Of a stretch of DNA of 64,000 nucleotides, positions 37,102-46,628 are shown in pieces. Position 1 is the first letter of the stretch; the number at the start of each line of letters is the position of its first letter. Position numbers and translations under genes: made by a program. The stretch comes from Rikenellaceae bacterium. GTDB lineage: Bacteria > Bacteroidota > Bacteroidia > Bacteroidales > Rikenellaceae. The stretch lies in contig SUZF01000010.1 of the NCBI GenBank assembly GCA_015060065.1, positions 1 to 64,000 on the forward strand. Reading direction: 5' to 3'. The notes under the pieces are model-generated. The model worked only from the letters and a program-made list of their open reading frames with translations. It was not told the DNA's origin and ran no database searches.

Positions 37102-37176
37102 TGGGAGCTGAGGGATTCGAACCCCCGACCCTCTGCTTGTAAGGCAGATGCTCTGAACCAGCTGAGCTAAGCTCCC
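37102..37176 (-). tRNA. tRNA-Val(TAC)
   Basis: GGGAGCTTAGCTCAGCTGG...CTTACAA...GTTCGAATCCCTCAGCTCCCA. Confidence 0.95.
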
Positions 37177-37291
37177 AAGATTTCTCGCTTGCGGGTGCAA
37201 AGGTAACCCAAAAATATTTACAAACAAATTTTTTTGCAAAAATTCCGACAAAACTATCCGATTTCTGCGCTCAATCCCCGCCAAAATCTCG

Positions 37292-38293
37292 TTAGAAGAG
37301 GTACTTCTCGGTCTCGACTTTGCGCACAAGACGTCGCAAGTCTGTCCAACGCTCCTCGTCGAATGTGGTACCCACGACCTCAATAACCTTGCCTGCGGCT
37401 ATGGCTCCGATAGTGCCACATTGGCGCAGGGAGAGTCCGCGACACATACCTGTAAGGAATCCTGCGGCATAGAAATCTCCGGCACCCGTGGTATCTACGC
37501 GCTTTGCTGCTGCCATAATTCCGACGTGAACAACCTCTCCGCCCTGCTTTATCAAGGCTCCGCGCATACCTATCTTGACGATTACGAGTTCGCACATCTC
37601 GGATATTGCCTGCAAAGCATTTATAGGCTCTGACTCGCCCGTGAAACTCTTTGCCTCATCCTCGTTGGCGAAGAGAATATCGACATACTCGGCAACGATT
37701 TCGCGCAGAAAGTCGAGGTTCTCGGCTACGACGTTGAAACTTGCAAGGTCAATGGCTATTTTCAGTCCGCACTGCTTGGCTGTTGCGATGGTGTGGCGCA
37801 GAAGTGTGTGGTCCTGAACGAGATAGCCCTCGATGTAGAGGCAATCATACCCATCGAAAATCGATGCATCAATCTCGGCAGCACTCAATTCGAGGGCTGC
37901 TCCGAGGTGTGTAACCATCGTGCGCTCTCCGTCGGGCGAGATGAGCGACACGCACTTACCTGAACGCTCGGTGCCGTGGAAAATCACAGGGGCAATGCCG
38001 AGGTTTTCGAGAGCCTGCACGAAGAATTCACCCGTAGTGTCGGGGCCCACCTTGCCGATAAAACCTGTGGAGCATCCCATGCACGCCATGGCGCGGATAG
38101 TGTTGCCTGCCGAGCCACCTAACGAGAGCGAGTAGGGTAGTCCTGCCACCGATTTCGAGATTGCGGTCTGCAAAGACGAATCCACAAGGCTCATCGAGCC
38201 GCGGGCAAGATTGTAACGGGCGAGAATGTCGTTGTTGCGCAGATTGACGAGCATATCGGTCAGCGCATTGCCTATTCCTATTATCTTCTTCAT
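37292..38293 (-). CDS. PfkB-family carbohydrate/nucleoside kinase
   Basis: GGSAGNTIRAMA; DTTGAGDFYAAGFLTGM. Confidence 0.92.
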   Translation of the reverse strand: MKKIIGIGNALTDMLVNLRNNDILARYNLARGSMSLVDSSLQTAISKSVAGLPYSLSLGGSAGNTIRAMACMGCSTGFIGKVGPDTTGEFFVQALENLGIAPVIFHGTERSGKCVSLISPDGERTMVTHLGAALELSAAEIDASIFDGYDCLYIEGYLVQDHTLLRHTIATAKQCGLKIAIDLASFNVVAENLDFLREIVAEYVDILFANEDEAKSFTGESEPINALQAISEMCELVIVKIGMRGALIKQGGEVVHVGIMAAAKRVDTTGAGDFYAAGFLTGMCRGLSLRQCGTIGAIAAGKVIEVVGTTFDEERWTDLRRLVRKVETEKYLF

Positions 38294-38335
38294 TCTATTT
38301 ATTGAGGTAAGTAGTTTTTCGTGGGTTGGTTATGG

Positions 38336-39589
38336 CTATTCGATTGCGCTAAATGGCCCGAATATGGCCTTGACAATCATCTCCTCGTTTGAACTATCGA
38401 GGATGTAAATCATATATTTGCGACCCTTGTCGAATGCTTTGACGACGATGTGTCCGCCATCCTTGTAGAGGCGTTTCATCCATTCGGCATTGCGGTAATT
38501 TTCGAGAAATTCCGACCATACGAATTGATGGAAGAACATGCCTTTCGTATGGCTCAATATTCGCTCCATAACAGCAGGCTGGGTATGCCAGATATCCCAT
38601 GCACACGATATGTAGTGGTCTGCATTGACTGCTTTCAGGAACTCCTCCTTCATCGAGTCGCGGTAGCCGTGATGATTTGTTTTGCAGATATCAACCTCGC
38701 CACAAGCCTCGCCGGCCTTTACCTCGATATTTACGGGAGAGCCGCTCTCGTCAAGCAGGGTGCGGACAATATCTCCACCGGTGTAGTAACTGAAATCCCC
38801 GTAGTCGAATCTTAAAACAATACTCTTTGTATTCTCATTCTGCTTGCCGGTAATGTTCTTGGGGTTGAGGTCGTAGTAACGGGTGGTCTCGGTACCTTTG
38901 CCACTCCACACCTCGCCATTGGCGGCAATATTGCGAATCGAGAAGAGTTTCGCATAGGCTTTCGGCCTGTGGGTCAAGGCTATCTGGTTGAGTTGTCCGA
39001 CCTTGAACTCCTCTTGTGTGGCACCATACTCTCGCGAGTGATACTGCACGAATCGCCTATAACAATTCACGAAATCGCTATTTATCGCCAACGGGTAGTT
39101 GTAGTTGGGGTATCCGCGGTCGTAAAACTTACCGAAGCGCAGGTATTCGCCCACCTCGGTCACGCCCGTAAGATGGTAATAGGGATTGCGACCTTCGCTC
39201 TTTTGCAACCCCTCTCGCACCTTGCAGAGGTGGTCGTCGTGAAAGTGCGATGACAGGAAATAATCCACCCTCTCATGATGAGGATTAACGCGCAGAACGT
39301 AGCGTGCAATATACTTTCCGGGATGATGCTCACACTCGGCAATGGGAGGATAGACCTTCGGGCGCTTCCACTCCGGCTTGTTGGGACCCAAGTCACCGGC
39401 GTCAATCAGCATTGATGTTCCGTCAGGCATAATGAGGAAGTTCGCCTCGCCCATGCCTGTATGGATGTGGTGGATGTCAAATTCGCCCTGTCTCCACCCT
39501 TTGTAGGGCTTTCCGACCTCGTTTTTTGTGCCGGCAAGAGCCGTCGAGCAGAGGAGTATAAATCCTGCAACGATTTTGAGAGCCTTCAT
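38336..39589 (-). CDS. MBL-fold (ComEC-C-terminal-like) hydrolase, secreted
   Basis: Signal peptide; GEANFLIMPDGTSMLIDAGD; LSSHFHDDH; TGGD. Confidence 0.75.
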   Translation of the reverse strand: MKALKIVAGFILLCSTALAGTKNEVGKPYKGWRQGEFDIHHIHTGMGEANFLIMPDGTSMLIDAGDLGPNKPEWKRPKVYPPIAECEHHPGKYIARYVLRVNPHHERVDYFLSSHFHDDHLCKVREGLQKSEGRNPYYHLTGVTEVGEYLRFGKFYDRGYPNYNYPLAINSDFVNCYRRFVQYHSREYGATQEEFKVGQLNQIALTHRPKAYAKLFSIRNIAANGEVWSGKGTETTRYYDLNPKNITGKQNENTKSIVLRFDYGDFSYYTGGDIVRTLLDESGSPVNIEVKAGEACGEVDICKTNHHGYRDSMKEEFLKAVNADHYISCAWDIWHTQPAVMERILSHTKGMFFHQFVWSEFLENYRNAEWMKRLYKDGGHIVVKAFDKGRKYMIYILDSSNEEMIVKAIFGPFSAIE

Positions 39590-39638
39590 AACGCGTTAAA
39601 TTTGGATTGTAAGTTTTTATGCAGTTGCTTATCGGTTG

Positions 39639-40619
39639 TTACATTGACAGAATCTTGACCAACTCGCCATTTTCGCGGTCGATACTCTTGGTGCGGCTCA
39701 CCGCCTTGGCGAAGGGAACATAGACCATCTCGCGGTCGCGGATTCCTATCATCACATTGCGCTGTCCCTCCATGAGAGCCTTGATTGCTGCTGCACCCAT
39801 GCGCGAAGCAAGGATGCGGTCGGTGGCGGTCGGGGAGCCTCCGCGTTGGATGTGTCCGAGGATAGTCACGCGGGCGTCATACTGCGGATATTCACGCTTG
39901 ATGCGCTCGGCAAGTCCCATGGCTCCACCCGTCTGCTTGTTCTCGGCAACGAGAACTATTGCCGAACTCTTACTCTTGCGGAATCCTTGGTCGATAAGTT
40001 CGCTTAATTGGTCGGTCTCGGTCTCCCATTCGGGGATTATCGCAGCCTCGGCACCCGAAGCGATAGCACCATTCAGAGCGAGATAGCCGGCGGTATTGCC
40101 CATAACCTCGACGAAGAAGAGCCGCTCGTGGCTGGTTGCCGTGTCGCGAAGTTTATCGACAGCATCCATAATGGTATTGAGAGCCGTGTCGTAGCCTATC
40201 GTGGCATCCGTGCCGGAGAGGTCGTTGTCGATAGTGCCGGGAAGACCCACGATGGGTACATCAAACTCGCGTGCGAAGGTCGCAGCACCCGTGAGTGAGC
40301 CATCGCCACCGATAACCACCAACGCATCAATGCCTGCCGCCTTCATATTCTCGTATGCGGTCTTGCGCCCCTCCTCGGTGCGGAACTCGACACTGCGAGC
40401 CGTTTTGAGGATTGTGCCACCCTTTTGGATGATGTTGCTGACACTCGACGACGAGAAGTCTATAATCTCGTTGGATACCAGACCATGATATCCTCGCATA
40501 ATGCCTTTGACTTTCAGTCCGTTATATATTGCCGTGCGCGTCACGGCACGAATTGCGGCATTCATACCCGGTGCATCACCGCCCGACGTGAGAATACCTA
40601 TACATTTAATAGTTGCCAT
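39639..40619 (-). CDS. pfkA: 6-phosphofructokinase
   Basis: [50 protein letters not shown]. Confidence 0.96.
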   Translation of the reverse strand: MATIKCIGILTSGGDAPGMNAAIRAVTRTAIYNGLKVKGIMRGYHGLVSNEIIDFSSSSVSNIIQKGGTILKTARSVEFRTEEGRKTAYENMKAAGIDALVVIGGDGSLTGAATFAREFDVPIVGLPGTIDNDLSGTDATIGYDTALNTIMDAVDKLRDTATSHERLFFVEVMGNTAGYLALNGAIASGAEAAIIPEWETETDQLSELIDQGFRKSKSSAIVLVAENKQTGGAMGLAERIKREYPQYDARVTILGHIQRGGSPTATDRILASRMGAAAIKALMEGQRNVMIGIRDREMVYVPFAKAVSRTKSIDRENGELVKILSM

Positions 40620-40756
40620 ATCTGGGTATAAATCAAAAATCGTTCAAAGGTAGTAATTTTTGATTTATTAGGCAACGGAGAGGGAAAAATATAGGGAGAA
40701 TGGAGATTGCGCTCCCCATTCTCCCTAAACTCCCTAATAGCCAATGGCTAATAGCC

Positions 40757-41992
40757 TTACTTATCAATATTGACGGTGGTTTCGCGGAATGTACCACCGC
40801 TCTTCTCGATATCGAAGACGCTGATTTTGGTACCGTCGGGCATAGTTATAACGACCGATTGACCATCCTCAATCGCATCTTCAACCGACTCTGCGGCATC
40901 TTCGAGTTGCTCCATACGGTTCTCGATAGAGTCTTGAACAACCTCTATCGAATTGAAGTTGTTGATGTTGGTGCCTGTCGTGATTGCGGTAACGCAGAGC
41001 GCAAAGAATATCAATATCCAGATTACGAAGAGTGTTATCGATGTCGCTCGGCTGGGCTTGCGGCTCATAAAGAGACACACAAGTACGTAGAGCAACAAAA
41101 TCGCCGGTATAAGCACTGTGAAAATGCCGAGGACTGCCATCGCAATTTCTCCACCTGCAAATGCCATTGCGACGTCGAGGGTCCCGAAATTGAGCATTGC
41201 ACCTTCGGTCACTACGATAGCAACAAGACCTATGCAGAGAGCCAAAATTATCATCGAAAGTCCAAAGATTATGAATGCTGCAAATATCTTGAACAAGACT
41301 AACAGACACCCTCCGAATGCTGTGACAGCATTGGCAACTGCGGGGCGAGCCTCGGTGTCGGCATCGCTCGAAGTGTTGTTGGCAGCATTTTCACGAATGG
41401 ATTGCTCGGTAATCTTCTCCCCCTTCATCTCCAACTTTTGGCGAGGCGAGCGTGCTGCGGGTATTGCAAACCACAGCACCAAATATGTCAGTAGAAAAAC
41501 ACCGAAAAGGCTGCCACTGATATTCGATAACCACCATAGCGCCTGAATCCCCGACAGAGGCATGAACAACAGCGGAGCAAACATCGTCAAGCGCACCCAC
41601 ACAGGGTCGATATCGAAATAACTTGCCACTCCTGCGCAAACTCCGCCCAATTTGGCACTCTCCATATCGCGATAGAGACGACGTGGAATGCGAGGCTCGC
41701 TATGTTTGGGCTTTTCGTTCTCGGTGTTGCTCTCTTCGGAGATTGCATCTGCCGAGCCGAGTTGTGCGATTATGTTTTTGACGAGCGGCTGCTCGACTAC
41801 GCGGGCGTTATCTTGTGTCGAGAGGATAAGTTCTGCTATGCGAGCCTCGATGTCGGCAATAATCTCATCGCCATCAGGCTCCTTGTCGTATCGCTCTTTA
41901 AGGGTGTCGAGATATGTGCGCAGAGTTGAGTATGCCTCGGTGTCCATTGTGAAGGCGATACCCGATATGCTGCATTTCTTTACTTCGTTCAT
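40757..41992 (-). CDS. PspC domain-containing membrane protein
   Basis: RRLYRDMESAKLGGVCAGVASYFDIDPVWVRL; ATG at 41992. Confidence 0.88.
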   Translation of the reverse strand: MNEVKKCSISGIAFTMDTEAYSTLRTYLDTLKERYDKEPDGDEIIADIEARIAELILSTQDNARVVEQPLVKNIIAQLGSADAISEESNTENEKPKHSEPRIPRRLYRDMESAKLGGVCAGVASYFDIDPVWVRLTMFAPLLFMPLSGIQALWWLSNISGSLFGVFLLTYLVLWFAIPAARSPRQKLEMKGEKITEQSIRENAANNTSSDADTEARPAVANAVTAFGGCLLVLFKIFAAFIIFGLSMIILALCIGLVAIVVTEGAMLNFGTLDVAMAFAGGEIAMAVLGIFTVLIPAILLLYVLVCLFMSRKPSRATSITLFVIWILIFFALCVTAITTGTNINNFNSIEVVQDSIENRMEQLEDAAESVEDAIEDGQSVVITMPDGTKISVFDIEKSGGTFRETTVNIDK

Positions 41993-42011
41993 AGTTGTAG
42001 TTGTTTGAGCG

Positions 42012-42920
42012 TTAATTCTGTTTGAAAATAGACTCCGAGGCAACATTTACACGGCAATTACCCGAATATCCGACCTTCGAAGAGCCACTCGCCTCTGCCG
42101 AGAGGGTGGTGGTGCAATGAACGTACGCTGCCGAGGCTCCGGTCGCCTCCACCGAGCATAACTCGGTTACGAATTTCGAGGCGTCGAGTTTTGATGCACC
42201 CGAAATCTCGAAGTCGCCCTGACGAGCCGAGCCGGTGAGAGAAACTTTCGATGCCCCCGACGCTTCGATGTCGCACGTGTCGGTTGTGAGTCTGCCCGAA
42301 ACCTTGCTTGCTCCCGCTGCGTCTATGTCGCAACTTTTGCATATCGCAGAGGAGAGATTGATCTTCGACGCTCCGGATGCCGTAATCTCTAACTCGCCGG
42401 TCGTGGTGCTTATCTCTGCCGAGGATGCTCCGGAGAGTGTTATGTCGAGGCTGTTGGAGTGGGCGTTTGCGATGATAAACGATGCACCGGAGGCGGAAAA
42501 CTCCACCTCGTCGGCTTTGAGCAGAGGGATGACTGTTACAGACGATGCGGCATAGGCCTCTATCTCGCGAATTTTGCCGTTATAGGGCATCTCGATATCG
42601 ATGCGGACATTCTCCATCTCGCGTGAGGAGGTGTTGTCGAGCCATGCACGGAATACTCCATTGCGTACCTCCATCTTGACGTAGGGCATAATGTTCTCGT
42701 CTGTGCGCACCAGAATATCTCCCTCGCGACGGTCGCTGACAACCAGATGTATGCAGGTATTGACCACAATTTCCGAAAATTGCATTGCGCTCTGGCGGTT
42801 TTCGATAATTTTATTGCCGTTGCCACGGATGCGTTTTGAGAAGATGCCCTCCGAGGCTAAACCGGTATGGTTGGTGAATGTCGCTGCTGCAATCATTGCC
42901 ATAATCAGGAACTTTCTCAT
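42012..42920 (-). CDS. head-GIN/DUF2807 adhesin-like protein
   Basis: Repeated GAS(K/S)-x-x-x-S/L units (SGASFIIANAHSNSLDITLSGASSAEIS...). Confidence 0.85.
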   Translation of the reverse strand: MRKFLIMAMIAAATFTNHTGLASEGIFSKRIRGNGNKIIENRQSAMQFSEIVVNTCIHLVVSDRREGDILVRTDENIMPYVKMEVRNGVFRAWLDNTSSREMENVRIDIEMPYNGKIREIEAYAASSVTVIPLLKADEVEFSASGASFIIANAHSNSLDITLSGASSAEISTTTGELEITASGASKINLSSAICKSCDIDAAGASKVSGRLTTDTCDIEASGASKVSLTGSARQGDFEISGASKLDASKFVTELCSVEATGASAAYVHCTTTLSAEASGSSKVGYSGNCRVNVASESIFKQN

Positions 42921-42941
42921 AATATTCTCTGTTTTAATTAT

Positions 42942-43268
42942 TTACTTTTTGCGTATTCGCTCAATCTGCTCAACCAACTCTGACCATGCCTCGTCTAACA
43001 TTTGCAGGTGCTGGCGACCCTTGTCGGTCAGCATATAGTACTTGCGTGGAGGTCCTTGTGGTGACTCTTCCCAGCGATAGGTCAGCAGTCCGGCATTCTT
43101 CTGTCGCGTGAGGATAGGGTAGAGCGTACCCTCGACCACAATCATCTGCGCCTGCTTCAACTCTGCAATGATTTTTGGAGCGTAGGAGTCCTCGCGTGAG
43201 ATTATCGCCAGAATACAATATTCCAGAATACCTTTGCGCATCTGCGCCTTTACGTTTTCTTCGCTCAT
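42942..43268 (-). CDS. PadR family transcriptional regulator
   Basis: MRKGILEYCILAIIS...EGTLYPILTRQKNAGLLTYRWEESPQGPPRKYYMLTDKG. Confidence 0.94.
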   Translation of the reverse strand: MSEENVKAQMRKGILEYCILAIISREDSYAPKIIAELKQAQMIVVEGTLYPILTRQKNAGLLTYRWEESPQGPPRKYYMLTDKGRQHLQMLDEAWSELVEQIERIRKK

Positions 43269-43272
43269 TGCT

Positions 43273-43809
43273 CTATCGGTTTTTGAAGTTTGTACTCTCT
43301 TGTTCGGGGATTATAATCCATAGAATAATATAGACCCATAGGGACAATCCTCCGAAGATTACCAATAACATCGTAACTAAACGCAACATCGCGGCATCAA
43401 TGCCGAAATGCTCCGCTATACCTCCGCAGACTCCGGCGATCATTCGGTCGGCACGAGAGCGTCGCAATGCCTCAAAGTTGCGACGATTGTAGCGGTAGTC
43501 TTTGCGCTCGGAGTGGCTCGTTGTTGCGCCCGATGTCCCCGATGCGCCTGCGCAACCGAAATCGTCGGGCGAACCCATCTGCGCCATTGCCGAGCGGACA
43601 ATGTCAATGGTGATAACCATCATTGACGAGGGGCGCTTTTCGCAAAAGATTTCGGCAATTCGAGCCTCGATGTCGGCATAAGTTTCGTCGTTTTCTCCTT
43701 CACCAAGACGCTCTTTTACCTCGCGTAAGTAACCCGATAACAGATTGTAGGCATCTTGGTCGAGTGTGAATGCTTGTGATGCAATGCTCACATTTACAGT
43801 CTCTTTCAT
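43273..43809 (-). CDS. PspC domain-containing protein
   Basis: RSRADRMIAGVCGGIAEHFGIDAAMLRL. Confidence 0.88.
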   Translation of the reverse strand: MKETVNVSIASQAFTLDQDAYNLLSGYLREVKERLGEGENDETYADIEARIAEIFCEKRPSSMMVITIDIVRSAMAQMGSPDDFGCAGASGTSGATTSHSERKDYRYNRRNFEALRRSRADRMIAGVCGGIAEHFGIDAAMLRLVTMLLVIFGGLSLWVYIILWIIIPEQESTNFKNR

Positions 43810-44070
43810 TGTTTTATGCTATGCTTTTGGTTAGTTCTGTGCTATTTTTACTTTGCAAATATATAAACAAATTTAGTATTATGCAATACATAGATGTATA
43901 TTTTTTTGATTTTTTTGTGTGAGAAGATTGTGAGAGGTTGGGTGGTGGAACTGTTTTGTCTATTGAAAGAGGAATTTCTTGCCGGTTGAAAGAGTATTCT
44001 TTTGTACGTTGTGCAAATTTTCGTATCTTCGCGTTCGAATGAATTGACGTAAAATCGAAAACATGCGATA

Positions 44071-46119
44071 ATGAAAAGAGTACTACTACTTGCAATTGCG
44101 CTCTGCGTGGGCGTGGGGGTGTATGCCCGGACTTCGGGCGAGGATTGGATTCTTCGTGCCGACAAAATCGACAAAAGAAACTATTACGGAGTCACTTCGG
44201 CTAACGGAGTTATCGGATTAGTCTCCTCGCCCAAGCCTTTTGCCGTAAAAGAGGTTGTGCTGGCGGGTATTTATGACCACTTCGGTAGAGGTCGTGTGAA
44301 TAACTTCCTGCCCAATATCAGCCCGATAAATCTCGATTTTAAGTTTGATAATCAGAAATTTGACAACAGAAAAATCTCGAACTATACCCAATCGCTCGAT
44401 ATGCGCACGGGAGAGTTTGTGGGTAGTCTGGATTACGACGGAACACGTATGACCTATCGCTACTGCGCTCTGCGCCAGTTGAGCCACGTTGTGCTGATGG
44501 AGGTCGAGATAACCCCTTCGGCAGACCATCTGCTCGAAGCACGCTTGGTGCATCAGGTGCCACAGTCGCTCCACGGGGCCGTGATGACAGCCAATGACCT
44601 GATGTTCAAACTAAAAACCGAGCCACCGTTTAAGGTTATCACCACGACGGCTCTCTCACCCAGCGAGAGCGTAAAGGTCGCTTCGTCGTCGTTCTTCCTC
44701 TTTGAGGATGAGGATGCTACGCTGCCGGTCTATCACCAGACTCCCGACAATGACTACCATAACCTGATGTTCTGCAAGGCACTCAAAGCGGGCGAAACCT
44801 TCCGTTTTCAGGTTATCGGCTCGCTGATTTCGTCGGCACATACGGCCGACCCGCTGAATCAGGCAGAGCGTTTGGTGACATACGCACGATTCCAGAAGAA
44901 GGGGGAACTCCTGCGCAAGCACCGCGAGGCGTGGGCAAAGTTGTGGGAGAGCGATATTATCATCGAGGGCGACCTGCAAGCCCAAAAGGAGGTGCGCAGT
45001 ATGCTCTACCACCTATATAGTTTCTCGCGTGCGGGCGTGGCTCATTCGCCCTCGCCAATGGGTTTGAGCGGTCTGGGCTATAACGGACACGTATTCTGGG
45101 ATACCGAGATATTTATGATGCCGCCATTGATGTTGCTGCAACCCGAAATGGCTCGCTCGATGCTCGAATATCGCTATAATCGCCTCGATGAGGCTCGCAA
45201 GAATGCTTCGTCTTACGGATTTGCGGGTGCAATGTATCCGTGGGAGAGCGCATCGACAGGTGCCGAGGATACTCCCGCAACATCGCTTTCGGGTACGTTC
45301 CAACACCACGTGACGGCTGACGTGGCTATCGGTTGCTGGAACTTCTACCTCGCAACGCAGGATAAGGAGTGGCTCATCTCGCGCGGATGGCCTATAATCA
45401 AGGCTACGGCAGAGTTCTGGGCAAGTCGCTGCGAGAAGGGTGCGGATGGTAAGTGGCACATCTATAATGTTATGTGTGCCGATGAGTTCGCCCTCAATGT
45501 CGATGATAATGCCTACACCAACTGCGCTGCCAAACGTAATTTGGAGTATGCCGTAGCAGCGGCAGCCATCGTGGGCGAGAAGGCTCCGGCTCTGTGGAGC
45601 GAGATTGCCGAGGGTATGTTTTTCGCGAAGATGGCAAATGGCGTGACGAGCGAGCATGTGGGCTACGATGGTGCCGATATCAAGCAGGCGGATGTCAATC
45701 TGCTCGCATTCCCGCATAAACTTATTACCGACCGCGAACAGATGATGCGCGATTTGGATTACTACTCGTTGAAGGTGCCGCAGGTGCGCACGCCGGCAAT
45801 GACGCAGTCGATGTTCTCGGTAATCTGCTCGCGTTGTGGCGATGTGGAGCAGGCGTGGAAGTGGTTCCTCGATTCGTATCGACCCAACCAGCTGCCTCCG
45901 TTCGGAGTGTTGGCAGAGTTCAAGGGAGGTACCAATCCCTACTTCGCTACGGGTGCGGGAGGTACATTGCAGTCGGTATTGTTTGGCTTTGCGGGTCTTG
46001 ACTTTAATCCGAAGGGTGGTATTATGCAGGTCAAGGAGCATGCCCTGCCGGAACATTGGACACGCTTGACAATCAAAGGTGTAGGCCCTGATAAGAAGAC
46101 ATACGTCGTAGAGAAGTAG
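44071..46119 (+). CDS. glycoside hydrolase family 65-like protein, secreted
   Basis: LGYNGHVFWDTEIFMMPPLMLLQPEMARSMLEYRYNRLDEARKNA; YPWESASTGAEDTP. Confidence 0.88.
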   Translation: MKRVLLLAIALCVGVGVYARTSGEDWILRADKIDKRNYYGVTSANGVIGLVSSPKPFAVKEVVLAGIYDHFGRGRVNNFLPNISPINLDFKFDNQKFDNRKISNYTQSLDMRTGEFVGSLDYDGTRMTYRYCALRQLSHVVLMEVEITPSADHLLEARLVHQVPQSLHGAVMTANDLMFKLKTEPPFKVITTTALSPSESVKVASSSFFLFEDEDATLPVYHQTPDNDYHNLMFCKALKAGETFRFQVIGSLISSAHTADPLNQAERLVTYARFQKKGELLRKHREAWAKLWESDIIIEGDLQAQKEVRSMLYHLYSFSRAGVAHSPSPMGLSGLGYNGHVFWDTEIFMMPPLMLLQPEMARSMLEYRYNRLDEARKNASSYGFAGAMYPWESASTGAEDTPATSLSGTFQHHVTADVAIGCWNFYLATQDKEWLISRGWPIIKATAEFWASRCEKGADGKWHIYNVMCADEFALNVDDNAYTNCAAKRNLEYAVAAAAIVGEKAPALWSEIAEGMFFAKMANGVTSEHVGYDGADIKQADVNLLAFPHKLITDREQMMRDLDYYSLKVPQVRTPAMTQSMFSVICSRCGDVEQAWKWFLDSYRPNQLPPFGVLAEFKGGTNPYFATGAGGTLQSVLFGFAGLDFNPKGGIMQVKEHALPEHWTRLTIKGVGPDKKTYVVEK

Positions 46120-46159
46120 CGTGAAGTTGAACTCGCGGAGAAGAGCGAGTATAGAGAGT

Positions 46160-46225
46160 GTAAGGAATTTAGTGTAGTTAAGGGGTTTTAGCATCTTCTT
46201 GACTTCCCCAAATTCCTTATACTTT
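46160..46225 (+). terminator. large hairpin downstream of GH65-like gene
   Basis: taaggaattt...aagggg / cccc...aaattcctta. Confidence 0.5.
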
Positions 46226-46628
46226 TTAATTTATATGCTCCAAAAAATCATCTGTCCATCGCACAATGCAGTCAAACTGAAAATCGCATTTCGGGTTGGA
46301 ACTTATCCTATAATATATATAGGTATGCCGATATTCTATTTGGCTGTTTTGTCGGTAAATGACGAAGATTGGTTACGATTTCTAACCATTCGAAACTCTG
46401 TTTGACCCCTACGGAGGGCAACTTTGTCCCGAAAAGTCAAAAAAATACCCAAAAAATACCTTTCGAATTGTAACCATATTGTAATATTTGGTTGCAATAT
46501 GTAACCTGTAATAACAATATTAAATAAATTTATTATATAAGGTGTATTTCCTTAAAAATTAGTTGTTAAAATACTTTAATATTGCTAACTTTGCCCCGTA
46601 ACTATTTTTGTTATTAACACTAAATTTT

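Noticed and set aside
45013-46194. 393-aa minus-strand ORF opposite the GH65-like gene
   Set aside because: Shadow ORF.
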